A stretch of 5,555 nucleotides of DNA from an uncultured Collinsella sp. Its GTDB lineage: Bacteria; Actinomycetota; Coriobacteriia; Coriobacteriales; Coriobacteriaceae. Under the pieces are notes generated by a model that was not told the DNA's origin, did not search any database, and saw only the letters and a list, made by a program, of their open reading frames with translations. This document shows positions 1 through 5,017 of the stretch, piece by piece (position 1 is the first letter of the stretch; each line of letters begins with the position of its first letter). The stretch is from positions 1 through 5,555 of the forward strand of contig USJQ01000081.1 of NCBI GenBank assembly GCA_900554985.1, given 5' to 3'. Made by a program: the position numbers and the translations under genes.

Positions 1-15
1 GGTGCTGAAGCACCA

Positions 16-34
16 TGCCGCGTCCAATGCGGCA
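16..34 (+). other. small hairpin before the first gene
   Basis: TGCCGC (16-21) can pair with GCGGCA (29-34) around a 7-nt loop. It sits directly before the ribosome binding site of the first gene. A second tiny hairpin, GGTGC and GCACC around a TGAA loop, occupies positions 1-14. They may be leader structures or the end of an upstream terminator or repeat cut off by the window edge. There is no T-tract, so a terminator for an upstream gene is not supported. Confidence 0.25.
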
Positions 35-49
35 AAAGGGAGAAGCAAC

Positions 50-295
50 ATGAAGAAGTCGACGTTCAATACCCTGCTTGTCGGTGGCGGTTTTCTGCTT
101 GGCACGGCCGGCATCAAGCTGCTTACCAGCGCTCCGGTCAAGAATGCCTGCGTGCAGGGTATCGCGTGCGGCATGCGCATCAAGAACGGCTACCAGGACA
201 TGGTCGAGCAGGCCAAGGCTAATGTCGACGACATGGTTGCCGAGGCTGCTTACATCACCCAGAGCGAGGCCGCTGCTGACGAGGCAGCCGAGTAA
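50..295 (+). CDS. DUF6110-like small membrane-anchored protein
   Basis: This 81-residue protein has a lysine start (MKKS), a glycine-rich hydrophobic segment at about residues 7-25 (LLVGGGFLLGTAGIKLL) and a charged, probably helical tail rich in Ala, Glu and Asp. The GGGFLLGTAGIKLL block followed by a tail of this kind is what I recall of the DUF6110 family, a group of unknown function often found beside P-type ATPases. The ATG at 50 is preferred over an in-frame GTG at 2 because AAAGGGAG lies at a good distance before it and the hydrophobic segment then begins near the N-terminus. The stop is 18 nt before the ATPase start, so the two are probably co-transcribed. It is likely a membrane accessory or assembly partner of the transporter; this is inferred from context only. 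Two cysteines (Cys34 and Cys40, in NACVQGIACG) lie just after the membrane segment and could bind metal, but this is speculative. Confidence 0.75.
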   Translation: MKKSTFNTLLVGGGFLLGTAGIKLLTSAPVKNACVQGIACGMRIKNGYQDMVEQAKANVDDMVAEAAYITQSEAAADEAAE

Positions 296-313
296 CGCTC
301 CCAGGCACAAACT

Positions 314-2359
314 ATGAGATTCTCGATTATCAGCGAGATCCCCGGCAGGACCCGTCTTCAATTGGCGGGTCCTGTGCCAGAGAGCGATATCGACGGCGTC
401 CACAAGGTGCGCGTATATGGCCGTATTGGCCAGATGGCGCTCGAATACGACGAGCCACGTCGCGCGAGCGTGCTCGACGCCTTGGGCGCACTCGATGCTC
501 AAGCTATCGCTGATGCCAAGTCGGGCTATGTGATGCAGCTTGAGCCGCGCAAGCACAAACTCGTTATGGACCTGGCGACACTCGTCGGCGCCCACTACGC
601 GCGCCGCTGGTTCTTGCCGACGCCTCTGCGTGCGGTGTTTGTCGTGGCCGGTTACATGGCATTTTTGCGCGCTGCCCTTCATGAGCTGGCGCAGCCGCGC
701 CTGACCGTTCCCGTGCTCGACGCTTCGGCCATCGGTATCTCGTTTGTCAAACGTGATGTCGATACCGCGGGCCAGACGATGTTCCTGCTCAATGTGGGCG
801 AATTGCTCGAGGACTACACACGCGCCATGAGCGAAAACGAGCTCATCAACTCGCTGCTCGACGTGCCTGATAAGGCACAAAAAGTGGTCGGCGACACCGA
901 GGTGAGCGTTGCCGCCACCGAGCTTGAGCCCGGCGATCTGGTCGCCGTGCGCACTGGCATGTCCATTTGCATCGACGGTGTTGTCGAGCAGGGGAGCGCT
1001 ATGGTCAACCAGGCGACCCTGACCGGCGAGCCGCTGGCCGTTGAGCGCAGCGTGGGCGACGACGTGTTCGCCGGTACCGTCGTGGAAGACGGCAGCATCT
1101 TGGTGCGCGTGCGCGCCAACACGGCGCAGACCAAACTGCGCTCGATCGTCTCGCTCGTGCAGACGGCCGACTCGCTCAAATCCGAGGGCCAGTCGCATAT
1201 GGAGGACCTCGCCAACAAGATCGTCCCGTGGAACTTCCTGCTCGCGGGCCTGGTTGCGCTCACCACGCGCAGCCTTATCAAGACCTCGGCGGCGCTGATG
1301 GTCGACTACTCGTGCGCACTCAAGCTCACGGGTTCCGTCGCCGTCATGACCGCTATGAGCGATGCTGCCAAGATGGGCGTCATGGTCAAGGGCGCAAAGT
1401 ACTTTGAGTCGTTTGCCAAGGCCGACACCATTGTGTTTGATAAGACTGGCACGCTCACCGAGGCGCAGCCGCGCCTGGCTTGCGTGCTGACGACCGACGG
1501 CTGGAGCGAGGACGAGGTCCTGCGCCTTTCTGCCTGCCTGGAGGAGCATTTCCCGCATCCGGTGGCGCGTGCCGTGGTCAACGCCGCCCGCGAGCGCGGG
1601 CTCGAGCACCGCGAGCGCCATGCTGCGGTCGAGTACATCGTGGCGCATGGTATTGCTTCGTCCATCGAAGGGCGTCGCGCGATTATCGGCTCGGCACACT
1701 TTGTGTTTGAGGACGAGAGCGCGCAGCTCGATTCTGACATTAAGGAGCGCATTGAGTCCGAGATGCAGGGCCTGTCGCCGCTGTATCTGGCGGTCGATGG
1801 AAAGGTCGTCGGCGTGCTCGGCATCGAGGATCCGCTCAAGGCCGGGGTCCGTGAGGCCATCGCCGACCTGCACGCGTTGGGCGTTAAGCATGTCGTTATG
1901 CTCACGGGCGACTCGGAGCGCACGGCCGAGCGCATTGCTCGCGAGGCGGGGGTCGACGAGTTTAAGGCCGAGCTGCTGCCCGAGGACAAGTACGCGTATG
2001 TGGAGCGCATTAAGGGCGAGGGGCGCCACGTTGCCATGGTGGGCGACGGTGTCAACGATTCGCCGGCGCTCGGTTTGGCCGACGTGGGCTTGGCGATGGG
2101 TGGCGGAAGCGACATCGCCAAGGAGGTTGCCGACATCATCCTGACCGATACGGATCTTGCCGCGATCGTGCGCCTGCGCCGCATGAGTCAGGGCCTCGTT
2201 GATCGTCTGACGAGCTCCTACTCTAAGGTGATGCTCACCAACTCAGCGCTCCTGGCGCTGGGCATTACCGGCGCGATTACCCCGCAAGCGTCGTCGCTGC
2301 TGCACAACGGCTCGACGATTGCCTACAGCCTGGGCAACGCAAAGGCGTACCTGCGTTAG
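314..2359 (+). CDS. P1B-type heavy-metal-transporting ATPase with YSC membrane motif
   Basis: This 681-residue integral membrane pump couples ATP hydrolysis to metal ion transport. Visible motifs in order are: an N-terminal domain (about 1-75, starting IPGRTRLQL) resembling the HMA_2-type domain without CxxC; the actuator TGE at 237-239; the sixth-helix motif YSCAL at 332-336; the phosphorylation site DKTGT with Asp376; the P1B-specific HP pair at His415-Pro416 in the nucleotide-binding domain; TGD at 531-533; and the hinge GDGVNDSPAL at 577-586. Hydrophobic stretches near 105-120, 305-335 and 640-655 fit membrane helices. Length is normal for a P1B ATPase without tandem metal-binding domains. 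Copper pumps and zinc/cadmium pumps normally carry CPC where this protein has Tyr332-Ser333-Cys334, so the substrate cannot be assigned. The last residues (HNGSTIAYSLGNAKAYL) fit the final helix of the family, so the protein looks complete. The ribosome binding site is weak (an AGG about 8 nt before the ATG), suggesting translation coupled to the DUF6110-like gene. Confidence 0.93.
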   Translation: MRFSIISEIPGRTRLQLAGPVPESDIDGVHKVRVYGRIGQMALEYDEPRRASVLDALGALDAQAIADAKSGYVMQLEPRKHKLVMDLATLVGAHYARRWFLPTPLRAVFVVAGYMAFLRAALHELAQPRLTVPVLDASAIGISFVKRDVDTAGQTMFLLNVGELLEDYTRAMSENELINSLLDVPDKAQKVVGDTEVSVAATELEPGDLVAVRTGMSICIDGVVEQGSAMVNQATLTGEPLAVERSVGDDVFAGTVVEDGSILVRVRANTAQTKLRSIVSLVQTADSLKSEGQSHMEDLANKIVPWNFLLAGLVALTTRSLIKTSAALMVDYSCALKLTGSVAVMTAMSDAAKMGVMVKGAKYFESFAKADTIVFDKTGTLTEAQPRLACVLTTDGWSEDEVLRLSACLEEHFPHPVARAVVNAARERGLEHRERHAAVEYIVAHGIASSIEGRRAIIGSAHFVFEDESAQLDSDIKERIESEMQGLSPLYLAVDGKVVGVLGIEDPLKAGVREAIADLHALGVKHVVMLTGDSERTAERIAREAGVDEFKAELLPEDKYAYVERIKGEGRHVAMVGDGVNDSPALGLADVGLAMGGGSDIAKEVADIILTDTDLAAIVRLRRMSQGLVDRLTSSYSKVMLTNSALLALGITGAITPQASSLLHNGSTIAYSLGNAKAYLR

Positions 2360-2383
2360 CAGACGTGTTCGCCCACGTTATCT

Positions 2384-2429
2384 GGCCTGCGCCCAGACGG
2401 CATCGGTGTCGTCTGGGCGCAGGCCTTTT
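2384..2429 (+). terminator. intrinsic terminator of the ATPase operon
   Basis: GGCCTGCGCCCAGACG (2384-2399) pairs perfectly over 16 bp with its complement at 2410-2425 around a 10-nt loop, followed directly by TTTT (2426-2429). It begins 25 nt after the ATPase stop. The strong stem and short U-tract fit a Rho-independent terminator, and it insulates the next promoter. Confidence 0.9.
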
Positions 2430-2433
2430 GCGT

Positions 2434-2462
2434 TTGACCATGTGCTAGCTTCTCTATATAGT
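2434..2462 (+). promoter_or_regulatory. sigma70-type promoter of the toxin-antitoxin pair
   Basis: TTGACC at 2434-2439 and TATAGT at 2457-2462 are separated by exactly 17 nt, each matching the consensus at five of six positions. Transcription would start near 2469, 30-35 nt before the antitoxin start. This placement rules out the in-frame GTG at 2461 as a start. Confidence 0.75.
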
Positions 2463-2480
2463 GTGGCTAGCAGAGCTAGC
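2444..2480. promoter_or_regulatory. three GCTAGC palindromes, candidate operator
   Basis: The perfect palindrome GCTAGC occurs at 2444-2449 (in the promoter spacer), 2466-2471 and 2475-2480 (across and just after the expected start point). Centres are 22 and 9 bp apart. Ribbon-helix-helix antitoxins commonly bind short palindromes over their own promoter, so this is a plausible autorepression site. That it is an operator is inferred. Confidence 0.5.
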
Positions 2481-2502
2481 AATTGAAGGGAGCGGGATCG
2501 AC

Positions 2503-2856
2503 GTGGGTGCTGTTGGCGGCATGGCGCAGGTGAATGTTCGCGTAGATCGCCAGGTCAAGAATCGTGCCGAGGAGGTGCTGCGGCTTTCGGGCGGGTCACT
2601 GCCCGAGCTCATCAAAAAGGTGGTGGCCAAGGTCGCGCAGGGTGGCGGGCAGTGCGAGGAAGTGCTTGCGGCCGTCGACGACCGGCGGCAGACCGTCGCG
2701 CCCGATACTCCGTTCGCCGCATCATGGGCGGCGGCAGATCAGCTTTACGCGGACCTGGGCATCGCTACGTCGCCCGTATCCGACGATCGCGGTTGGGAAA
2801 CAATCTATTCCGAAGCCATGGACGAGCGCTATCGCCAAAAGGGGATGATCCTGTGA
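2503..2856 (+). CDS. RelB/DinJ-like ribbon-helix-helix antitoxin
   Basis: This is a probable antitoxin and autorepressor of about 117 residues. From residue 8 it reads AQVNVRVDRQVKNRAEEVLR, then a turn, then LPELIKKVVAKVAQ. This is the beta strand followed by two helices expected of the RelB/DinJ type ribbon-helix-helix DNA-binding domain. The tail from about residue 55 onward, ending GWETIYSEAMDERYRQKGMIL, would be the toxin-neutralising part. The start is uncertain. GTG at 2503 has the good ribosome binding site AAGGGAG (2486-2492), whereas ATG at 2521, giving 111 residues, matches where family members usually begin but has no clear ribosome binding site. The stop TGA overlaps the GTG of the downstream PIN gene, showing translational coupling. 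Its length is slightly above that of typical DinJ proteins. Confidence 0.75.
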   Translation: MGAVGGMAQVNVRVDRQVKNRAEEVLRLSGGSLPELIKKVVAKVAQGGGQCEEVLAAVDDRRQTVAPDTPFAASWAAADQLYADLGIATSPVSDDRGWETIYSEAMDERYRQKGMIL

Positions 2857-3368
2857 GCGAGGCTCCCCTCAAAATAATGGTGGATGCCAACGTATGGGTT
2901 GATTCGTTTTGCGCCGACCATGCTGAGTCGCTTGCCGCACGCGCGTTAATTGGGCAGGCGACGGAGGCGGGGGCATTGCTGTTCTTTCCGGTGCATATCG
3001 CCAAGGACGTACTGTATGTTGTACAGCACGAACTGAAGCGCAGCGTTCTTGCCAGCGGGGGAGCGCTCGGCGAGGCTTCTGCCCGCGCGATTGGCGATGC
3101 GGCGCTGGCGTTTGTTCGGAACATGACCGAAAACGCCACGGCCGTGGGTGCAGATGCGTCGGACCTTTGGCTGGCCGACAAATACTTAGCGCTCCATCGC
3201 GATTACGAGGACAACTTGGTACTCGCCGCATGCAAACGCGCCCAGGTTGATTACTTGGTGACCAACGATCGAAAACTGCTCGAACATGCCAATCTTGCAG
3301 CAAAGACACCTCGTCAAATGATGCCGATTCTTGCTTTGGCCAAACGCGGCGGCACGGCTATCGGTTGA
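2853..3368 (+). CDS. PIN-domain putative toxin ribonuclease
   Basis: This 171-residue protein has the PIN fold signature: MVDANVWVD near the start with Asp11, a second acidic residue Asp52 in FFPVHIAKDVLYVV, DYEDNLVLAACKRAQVDYLVTND with Asp120, and Asp139 in the closing TND. Together these form the acidic Mg2+-binding site of PIN ribonucleases such as VapC. The start GTG at 2853 overlaps the antitoxin stop (GTGA) and is preceded by AAAAGGGG (2837-2844) at ideal spacing. Longer in-frame extensions to 2652 would run inside the antitoxin and are rejected. The pairing and overlap suggest a toxin neutralised by the upstream antitoxin, probably cleaving RNA in the cytoplasm. The specific RNA target cannot be read from sequence. 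It is somewhat longer than a typical VapC, with a longer middle helical region (about 60-110). Confidence 0.82.
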   Translation: MSEAPLKIMVDANVWVDSFCADHAESLAARALIGQATEAGALLFFPVHIAKDVLYVVQHELKRSVLASGGALGEASARAIGDAALAFVRNMTENATAVGADASDLWLADKYLALHRDYEDNLVLAACKRAQVDYLVTNDRKLLEHANLAAKTPRQMMPILALAKRGGTAIG

Positions 3369-3379
3369 CGCGAGCTGTT

Positions 3380-3418
3380 CGCGGGCCCCTTGGACGACGA
3401 TGCGCCAAGGGGCCCGCG
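3380..3418. terminator. hairpin between convergent genes, probable bidirectional terminator
   Basis: A GC-rich stem of 14 bp, CGCGGGCCCCTTGG (3380-3393) with its complement (3405-3418), surrounds an 11-nt loop. It lies 11 nt after the PIN stop and 8 nt beyond the stop of the minus-strand gene. The downstream T-rich stretch on the plus strand is poor (TCTGCTATTT) and absent on the minus strand, so termination may be incomplete or may rely mainly on the strong stem. Confidence 0.65.
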
Positions 3419-3426
3419 TCTGCTAT

Positions 3427-3861
3427 TTACAAAAGCTCGGCCTTGATGGTGGGACTTTCTGCGAGCTGCTCGGCTGCCTTTTCGTTGGAGCTGTCGAGTG
3501 CTGCCAGACTGCGGTAGACCCACTCGTTGACCTGGGTGTTCTTGACGCCTGCGGTCTGCATAAGGGCGCCTACCTCGCGGATTGCTGCGAACAGATCGGC
3601 CTTGGGACCCGCGAGCTCGACCTCGATACCGTGGTAGGCGGCCACGCCGCGGTTCTCACTCACGTGGTCGATAAAGCCCTCGACGGTCTCAAGCTGCTGA
3701 GTGAGAGCTGCATCATCGTCAACGTCCAGCGCGACGAGTGCGTTCGATACCGTGAGGGCGGGATGTCCGCAGGGGACAAAGCCCTCGATGACATCCATAG
3801 CTTCGGTAATGGTTGAGCCCAGGCCTGCGAGGGCATTGACGAGTTGCTGCTTGGTATCCAT
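3427..3861 (-). CDS. hypothetical acidic helix-rich protein
   Basis: I do not recognise this 144-residue protein. It starts MDTKQQLVNALAGLG and ends SPTIKAELL. It is rich in Ala, Leu, Glu and Asp, has no signal peptide or membrane segment, and appears largely helical. Two cysteines are absent as a pair: only one (in FVPCGHPALT) is evident. The start ATG (3859-3861) is preceded at good spacing by GAAAGGA on the minus strand, and a possible minus-strand -10 (TATATT, 3898-3903) lies 37 nt upstream. The strand was chosen over the overlapping plus-strand frame (3331-3816), which is Cys-rich, lacks a good start and runs through the hairpin at 3380-3418. It is monocistronic, converging with the PIN gene and diverging from ssrA. 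A cytoplasmic location is inferred from composition. Confidence 0.72.
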   Translation of the reverse strand: MDTKQQLVNALAGLGSTITEAMDVIEGFVPCGHPALTVSNALVALDVDDDAALTQQLETVEGFIDHVSENRGVAAYHGIEVELAGPKADLFAAIREVGALMQTAGVKNTQVNEWVYRSLAALDSSNEKAAEQLAESPTIKAELL

Positions 3862-3897
3862 AACGGTCCTTTCGACGGGTCAATTTTGCTTGGCGAA

Positions 3898-3903
3898 AAT
3901 ATA
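3898..3903 (-). promoter_or_regulatory. possible -10 box of the hypothetical gene
   Basis: Read on the minus strand, this is TATATT, 37 nt before the ATG, which would give a leader of about 30 nt. No good -35 box is seen at 16-18 nt upstream, where the sequence reads TTTTGT or similar, so the call is weak. Confidence 0.35.
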
Positions 3904-3944
3904 CGTGACGCGATCGGTAACAAAAGTGCGAAGTGCGGCGCACA

Positions 3945-4100
3945 TTGAGGTCTTCACAGCTCGTGCATAGAACAGCTGTCCGCTTTCAGAACGTGGTAAG
4001 ATAACACTCCACAAGCGGGGCTCGCCCCGTATGTTCCTTGAAAAGTCGACGGTTATCGGGTGTTTGCAGGCCCGATACCATCCAGACTTTCCCAACATTC
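3945..4100 (+). promoter_or_regulatory. ssrA upstream region with possible promoter and leader hairpins
   Basis: No strong promoter is visible directly before tmRNA position 4101. The best pair is TTGAGG (3945-3950) and TAGAAC (3968-3973) at 17-nt spacing, each four of six to consensus. Transcripts from there would carry a leader of over 100 nt containing two hairpins: CGGGG/CCCCG (4016-4029, CTCG loop), and ATCGGG (4055-4060) with CCCGAT (4071-4076), extended by GGT/ACC with one bulged T. The 5' end of mature tmRNA is normally made by RNase P, so a leader is possible. The promoter call is tentative. Confidence 0.3.
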
Positions 4101-4464
4101 GGGGGCGACTGGTTTCGACACGATAGCTCTGAGAGAGGAAGCAAGCCGAGGTCTCCTCGCCTCGTTAAACAGGGGTACCGTCAAATTGAATTGACAACAA
4201 CTCTTCTTTTGAGCCTATGGCTCTCGCTGCTTAGTTTATAGCGGCGCGTCAACCCGGTGATTTCCCCGACACCGGCGCGACGTCATTTTAGGGGAATGCT
4301 CCTGCGCACGTAATCGGTATGGCGCAGGCTAAGACCGAACCGGTTAGGACGCCGCGAGCGTGTCGCTGCGCGCAAAGCGTCCGAGACAAAACCAGCGACT
4401 GAGCTTGGAGATGCCAATCAGGGGGCTTTCGTGGACCGGAGTTCGATTCTCCGCGCCTCCACCA
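4101..4464 (+). ncRNA. ssrA: transfer-messenger RNA (tmRNA), one-piece form
   Basis: This 364-nt RNA rescues ribosomes stalled on broken mRNA: it is charged with alanine, enters the empty A site with SmpB, and then serves as a template for a degradation tag. The 5' end GGGGGCGACTGGTTTCGACA is the classic tmRNA start. GGGGGCG (4101-4107) pairs with CGCCTCC (4454-4460) as the 7-bp acceptor stem with one G-U pair. A discriminator A (4461) and an encoded CCA (4462-4464) follow. The T-arm is CGGAG, loop TTCGATT, CTCCG (4437-4453). The tag frame lies centrally and the pseudoknot-rich part follows. No permuted two-piece structure is seen. smpB is not adjacent in the window. A strong terminator follows 9 nt after CCA. 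Confidence 0.97.
4193..4234 (+). other. tmRNA proteolysis tag reading frame
   Basis: Reading back in frame from TAG (4232-4234), the codons give DNNSSFEPMALAA, with the protease-recognition end ALAA expected of tmRNA tags. The resume codon is most likely GAC (4193). The preceding ATT is also possible, but TGA lies in frame just before that. The exact first codon is an inference; the ALAA end and stop are clear. Confidence 0.8.
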
Positions 4465-4472
4465 TACGTAAC

Positions 4473-4506
4473 AGGCAGGTAGAGAAGTGTCTCTACCTGC
4501 CTTTTT
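4473..4506 (+). terminator. intrinsic terminator of ssrA
   Basis: GGCAGGTAGAGA (4474-4485) pairs perfectly over 12 bp with TCTCTACCTGCC (4490-4501) around an AGTG loop, with one more A-T pair at the base, followed by five T residues (4502-4506). This is a strong Rho-independent terminator directly after the tmRNA CCA end. Confidence 0.95.
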
Positions 4507-4520
4507 ATTACATATGGATA

Positions 4521-4567
4521 CCGCGGAGAATCGAACTCTATGCAGGGCGCGGGCGTTAAGCAAACGC
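4521..4567. repeat. 47-bp direct repeat, copy A, with inverted tmRNA T-arm match
   Basis: The 47 bp match copy B at 4730-4776 with a single difference (A at 4540, G at 4749). Positions 4522-4538, CGCGGAGAATCGAACTC, are the exact reverse complement of tmRNA positions 4439-4455, covering the 3' part of the T-arm and the start of the acceptor stem. The rest (ATGCAGGGCGCGGGCGTTAAG and beyond) has no counterpart in the tmRNA. Confidence 0.85.
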
Positions 4568-4653
4568 GAAGCGTTTGTAGCCCGCGGGCGAGGGCGGCGG
4601 CAGCCGGCCGAAGCCGGCGCGGATTTGCGAAGCAAATACGCGGATTCTCCGCG
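4522..4653. repeat. 132-bp element with terminal inverted repeats and hairpins (MITE-like)
   Basis: The ends are perfect 11-bp inverted repeats, CGCGGAGAATC (4522-4532) and GATTCTCCGCG (4643-4653). Inside lie at least three hairpins: a two-part stem at 4548-4586 (CGCGGGC/GCCCGCG and CAAACGC/GCGTTTG, GAA loop), GCCGGC twice around CGAA (4603-4618), and ATTTGC/GCAAAT around GAA (4623-4637). There is no reading frame worth calling. It could be a miniature mobile element, a REP-like sequence, or a structured RNA. No flanking target duplication was identified. Confidence 0.6.
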
Positions 4654-4729
4654 CAAACTATCAGCCCAATATGGATGCGATGTTATCGAATCTCAGCCGG
4701 CCATGCGCCGCATCAACGGAACCCCAAAC

Positions 4730-4776
4730 CCGCGGAGAATCGAACTCTGTGCAGGGCGCGGGCGTTAAGCAAACGC
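4730..4776. repeat. 47-bp direct repeat, copy B
   Basis: This is 46 of 47 identical to copy A (4521-4567), in the same orientation, 209 bp downstream. After it the sequence diverges: instead of the CAAACGC/GCGTTTG hairpin it runs into CTACG-GCAA-CGTAG (4777-4789). No right-hand inverted end like that of copy A is seen, so it appears to be a truncated copy. Confidence 0.85.
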
Positions 4777-4792
4777 TACGGCAACGTAGGGT

Positions 4793-4930
4793 GGGACGCG
4801 CTTTCCTAACGGCGGCCCAGGCGGAAAATCCATCCCGGAATCCGCGCTCAGAACGGGACACGCTTTCCCAACGGCGGTCCAAGCGGAAAGTTCATCCCGG
4901 AATCCCGCCTCAAACTGGGACACGCTTTCC
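4793..4930. repeat. 62-bp tandem repeat, two units plus a partial third
   Basis: GGGACGCGCTTTCC (4793-4806) and GGGACACGCTTTCC (4855-4868 and 4917-4930) recur with an exact period of 62 bp. Units 4793-4854 and 4855-4916 are roughly 80-85% identical by eye; the third stops after 14 bp. Within a unit, TTTCC and GGAAA lie in inverted orientation about 20 bp apart (CTTTCC 4863-4868 and GGAAAG 4885-4890), so each unit could form a hairpin. They are too similar to one another and lack unique spacers, so this is not a CRISPR array. Confidence 0.8.
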
Positions 4931-5017
4931 GCTCCATATTCTCAACTCCAAAACCTATGCGCCCTCCATTCCAAAACTGGGTAGAAGAAAGCCAAAACGC
5001 AATCGCAGGAGGTCAAT
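4931..5017. other. spacer before the patatin-like gene
   Basis: These 87 bp join the repeats to the patatin-like gene. No convincing -35/-10 pair was found on the plus strand. The last bases hold the strong AGGAGG ribosome binding site (5007-5012). The promoter may lie within the 62-bp repeats or be of an unfamiliar type. Between copy A and copy B (4654-4729) I also see nothing that supports a gene. Confidence 0.5.

Noticed and set aside
1306..2184. 292-residue open frame on the minus strand
   Set aside because: It lies entirely opposite the conserved ATPase gene, is rich in Ser, Arg and Thr as expected from the complement of a GC-rich gene, and shows no recognisable motif.
2461..2502. N-terminal extension of the antitoxin from GTG at 2461
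   Set aside because: That GTG overlaps the -10 box and precedes the expected transcription start, and the extra residues do not fit the family.
3331..3816. 161-residue plus-strand frame opposite the hypothetical gene
   Set aside because: It is Cys-rich, begins inside the PIN gene, crosses the hairpin at 3380-3418 and has no good start signal, while the minus-strand frame has a good ribosome binding site.
4521..4653. a tRNA gene on the minus strand
   Set aside because: Only a T-arm-like segment is present. There is no matching D-arm, anticodon arm or 7-bp acceptor stem with CCA.
4521..4776. attL/attR pair of an island integrated in ssrA
   Set aside because: The tmRNA-matching segments are inverted relative to ssrA, the interval between copies is only about 200 bp, and there is no integrase in the window.
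4793..4930. CRISPR array
   Set aside because: The repeating part covers nearly the whole 62-bp period, with no unique spacers and no cas genes nearby.
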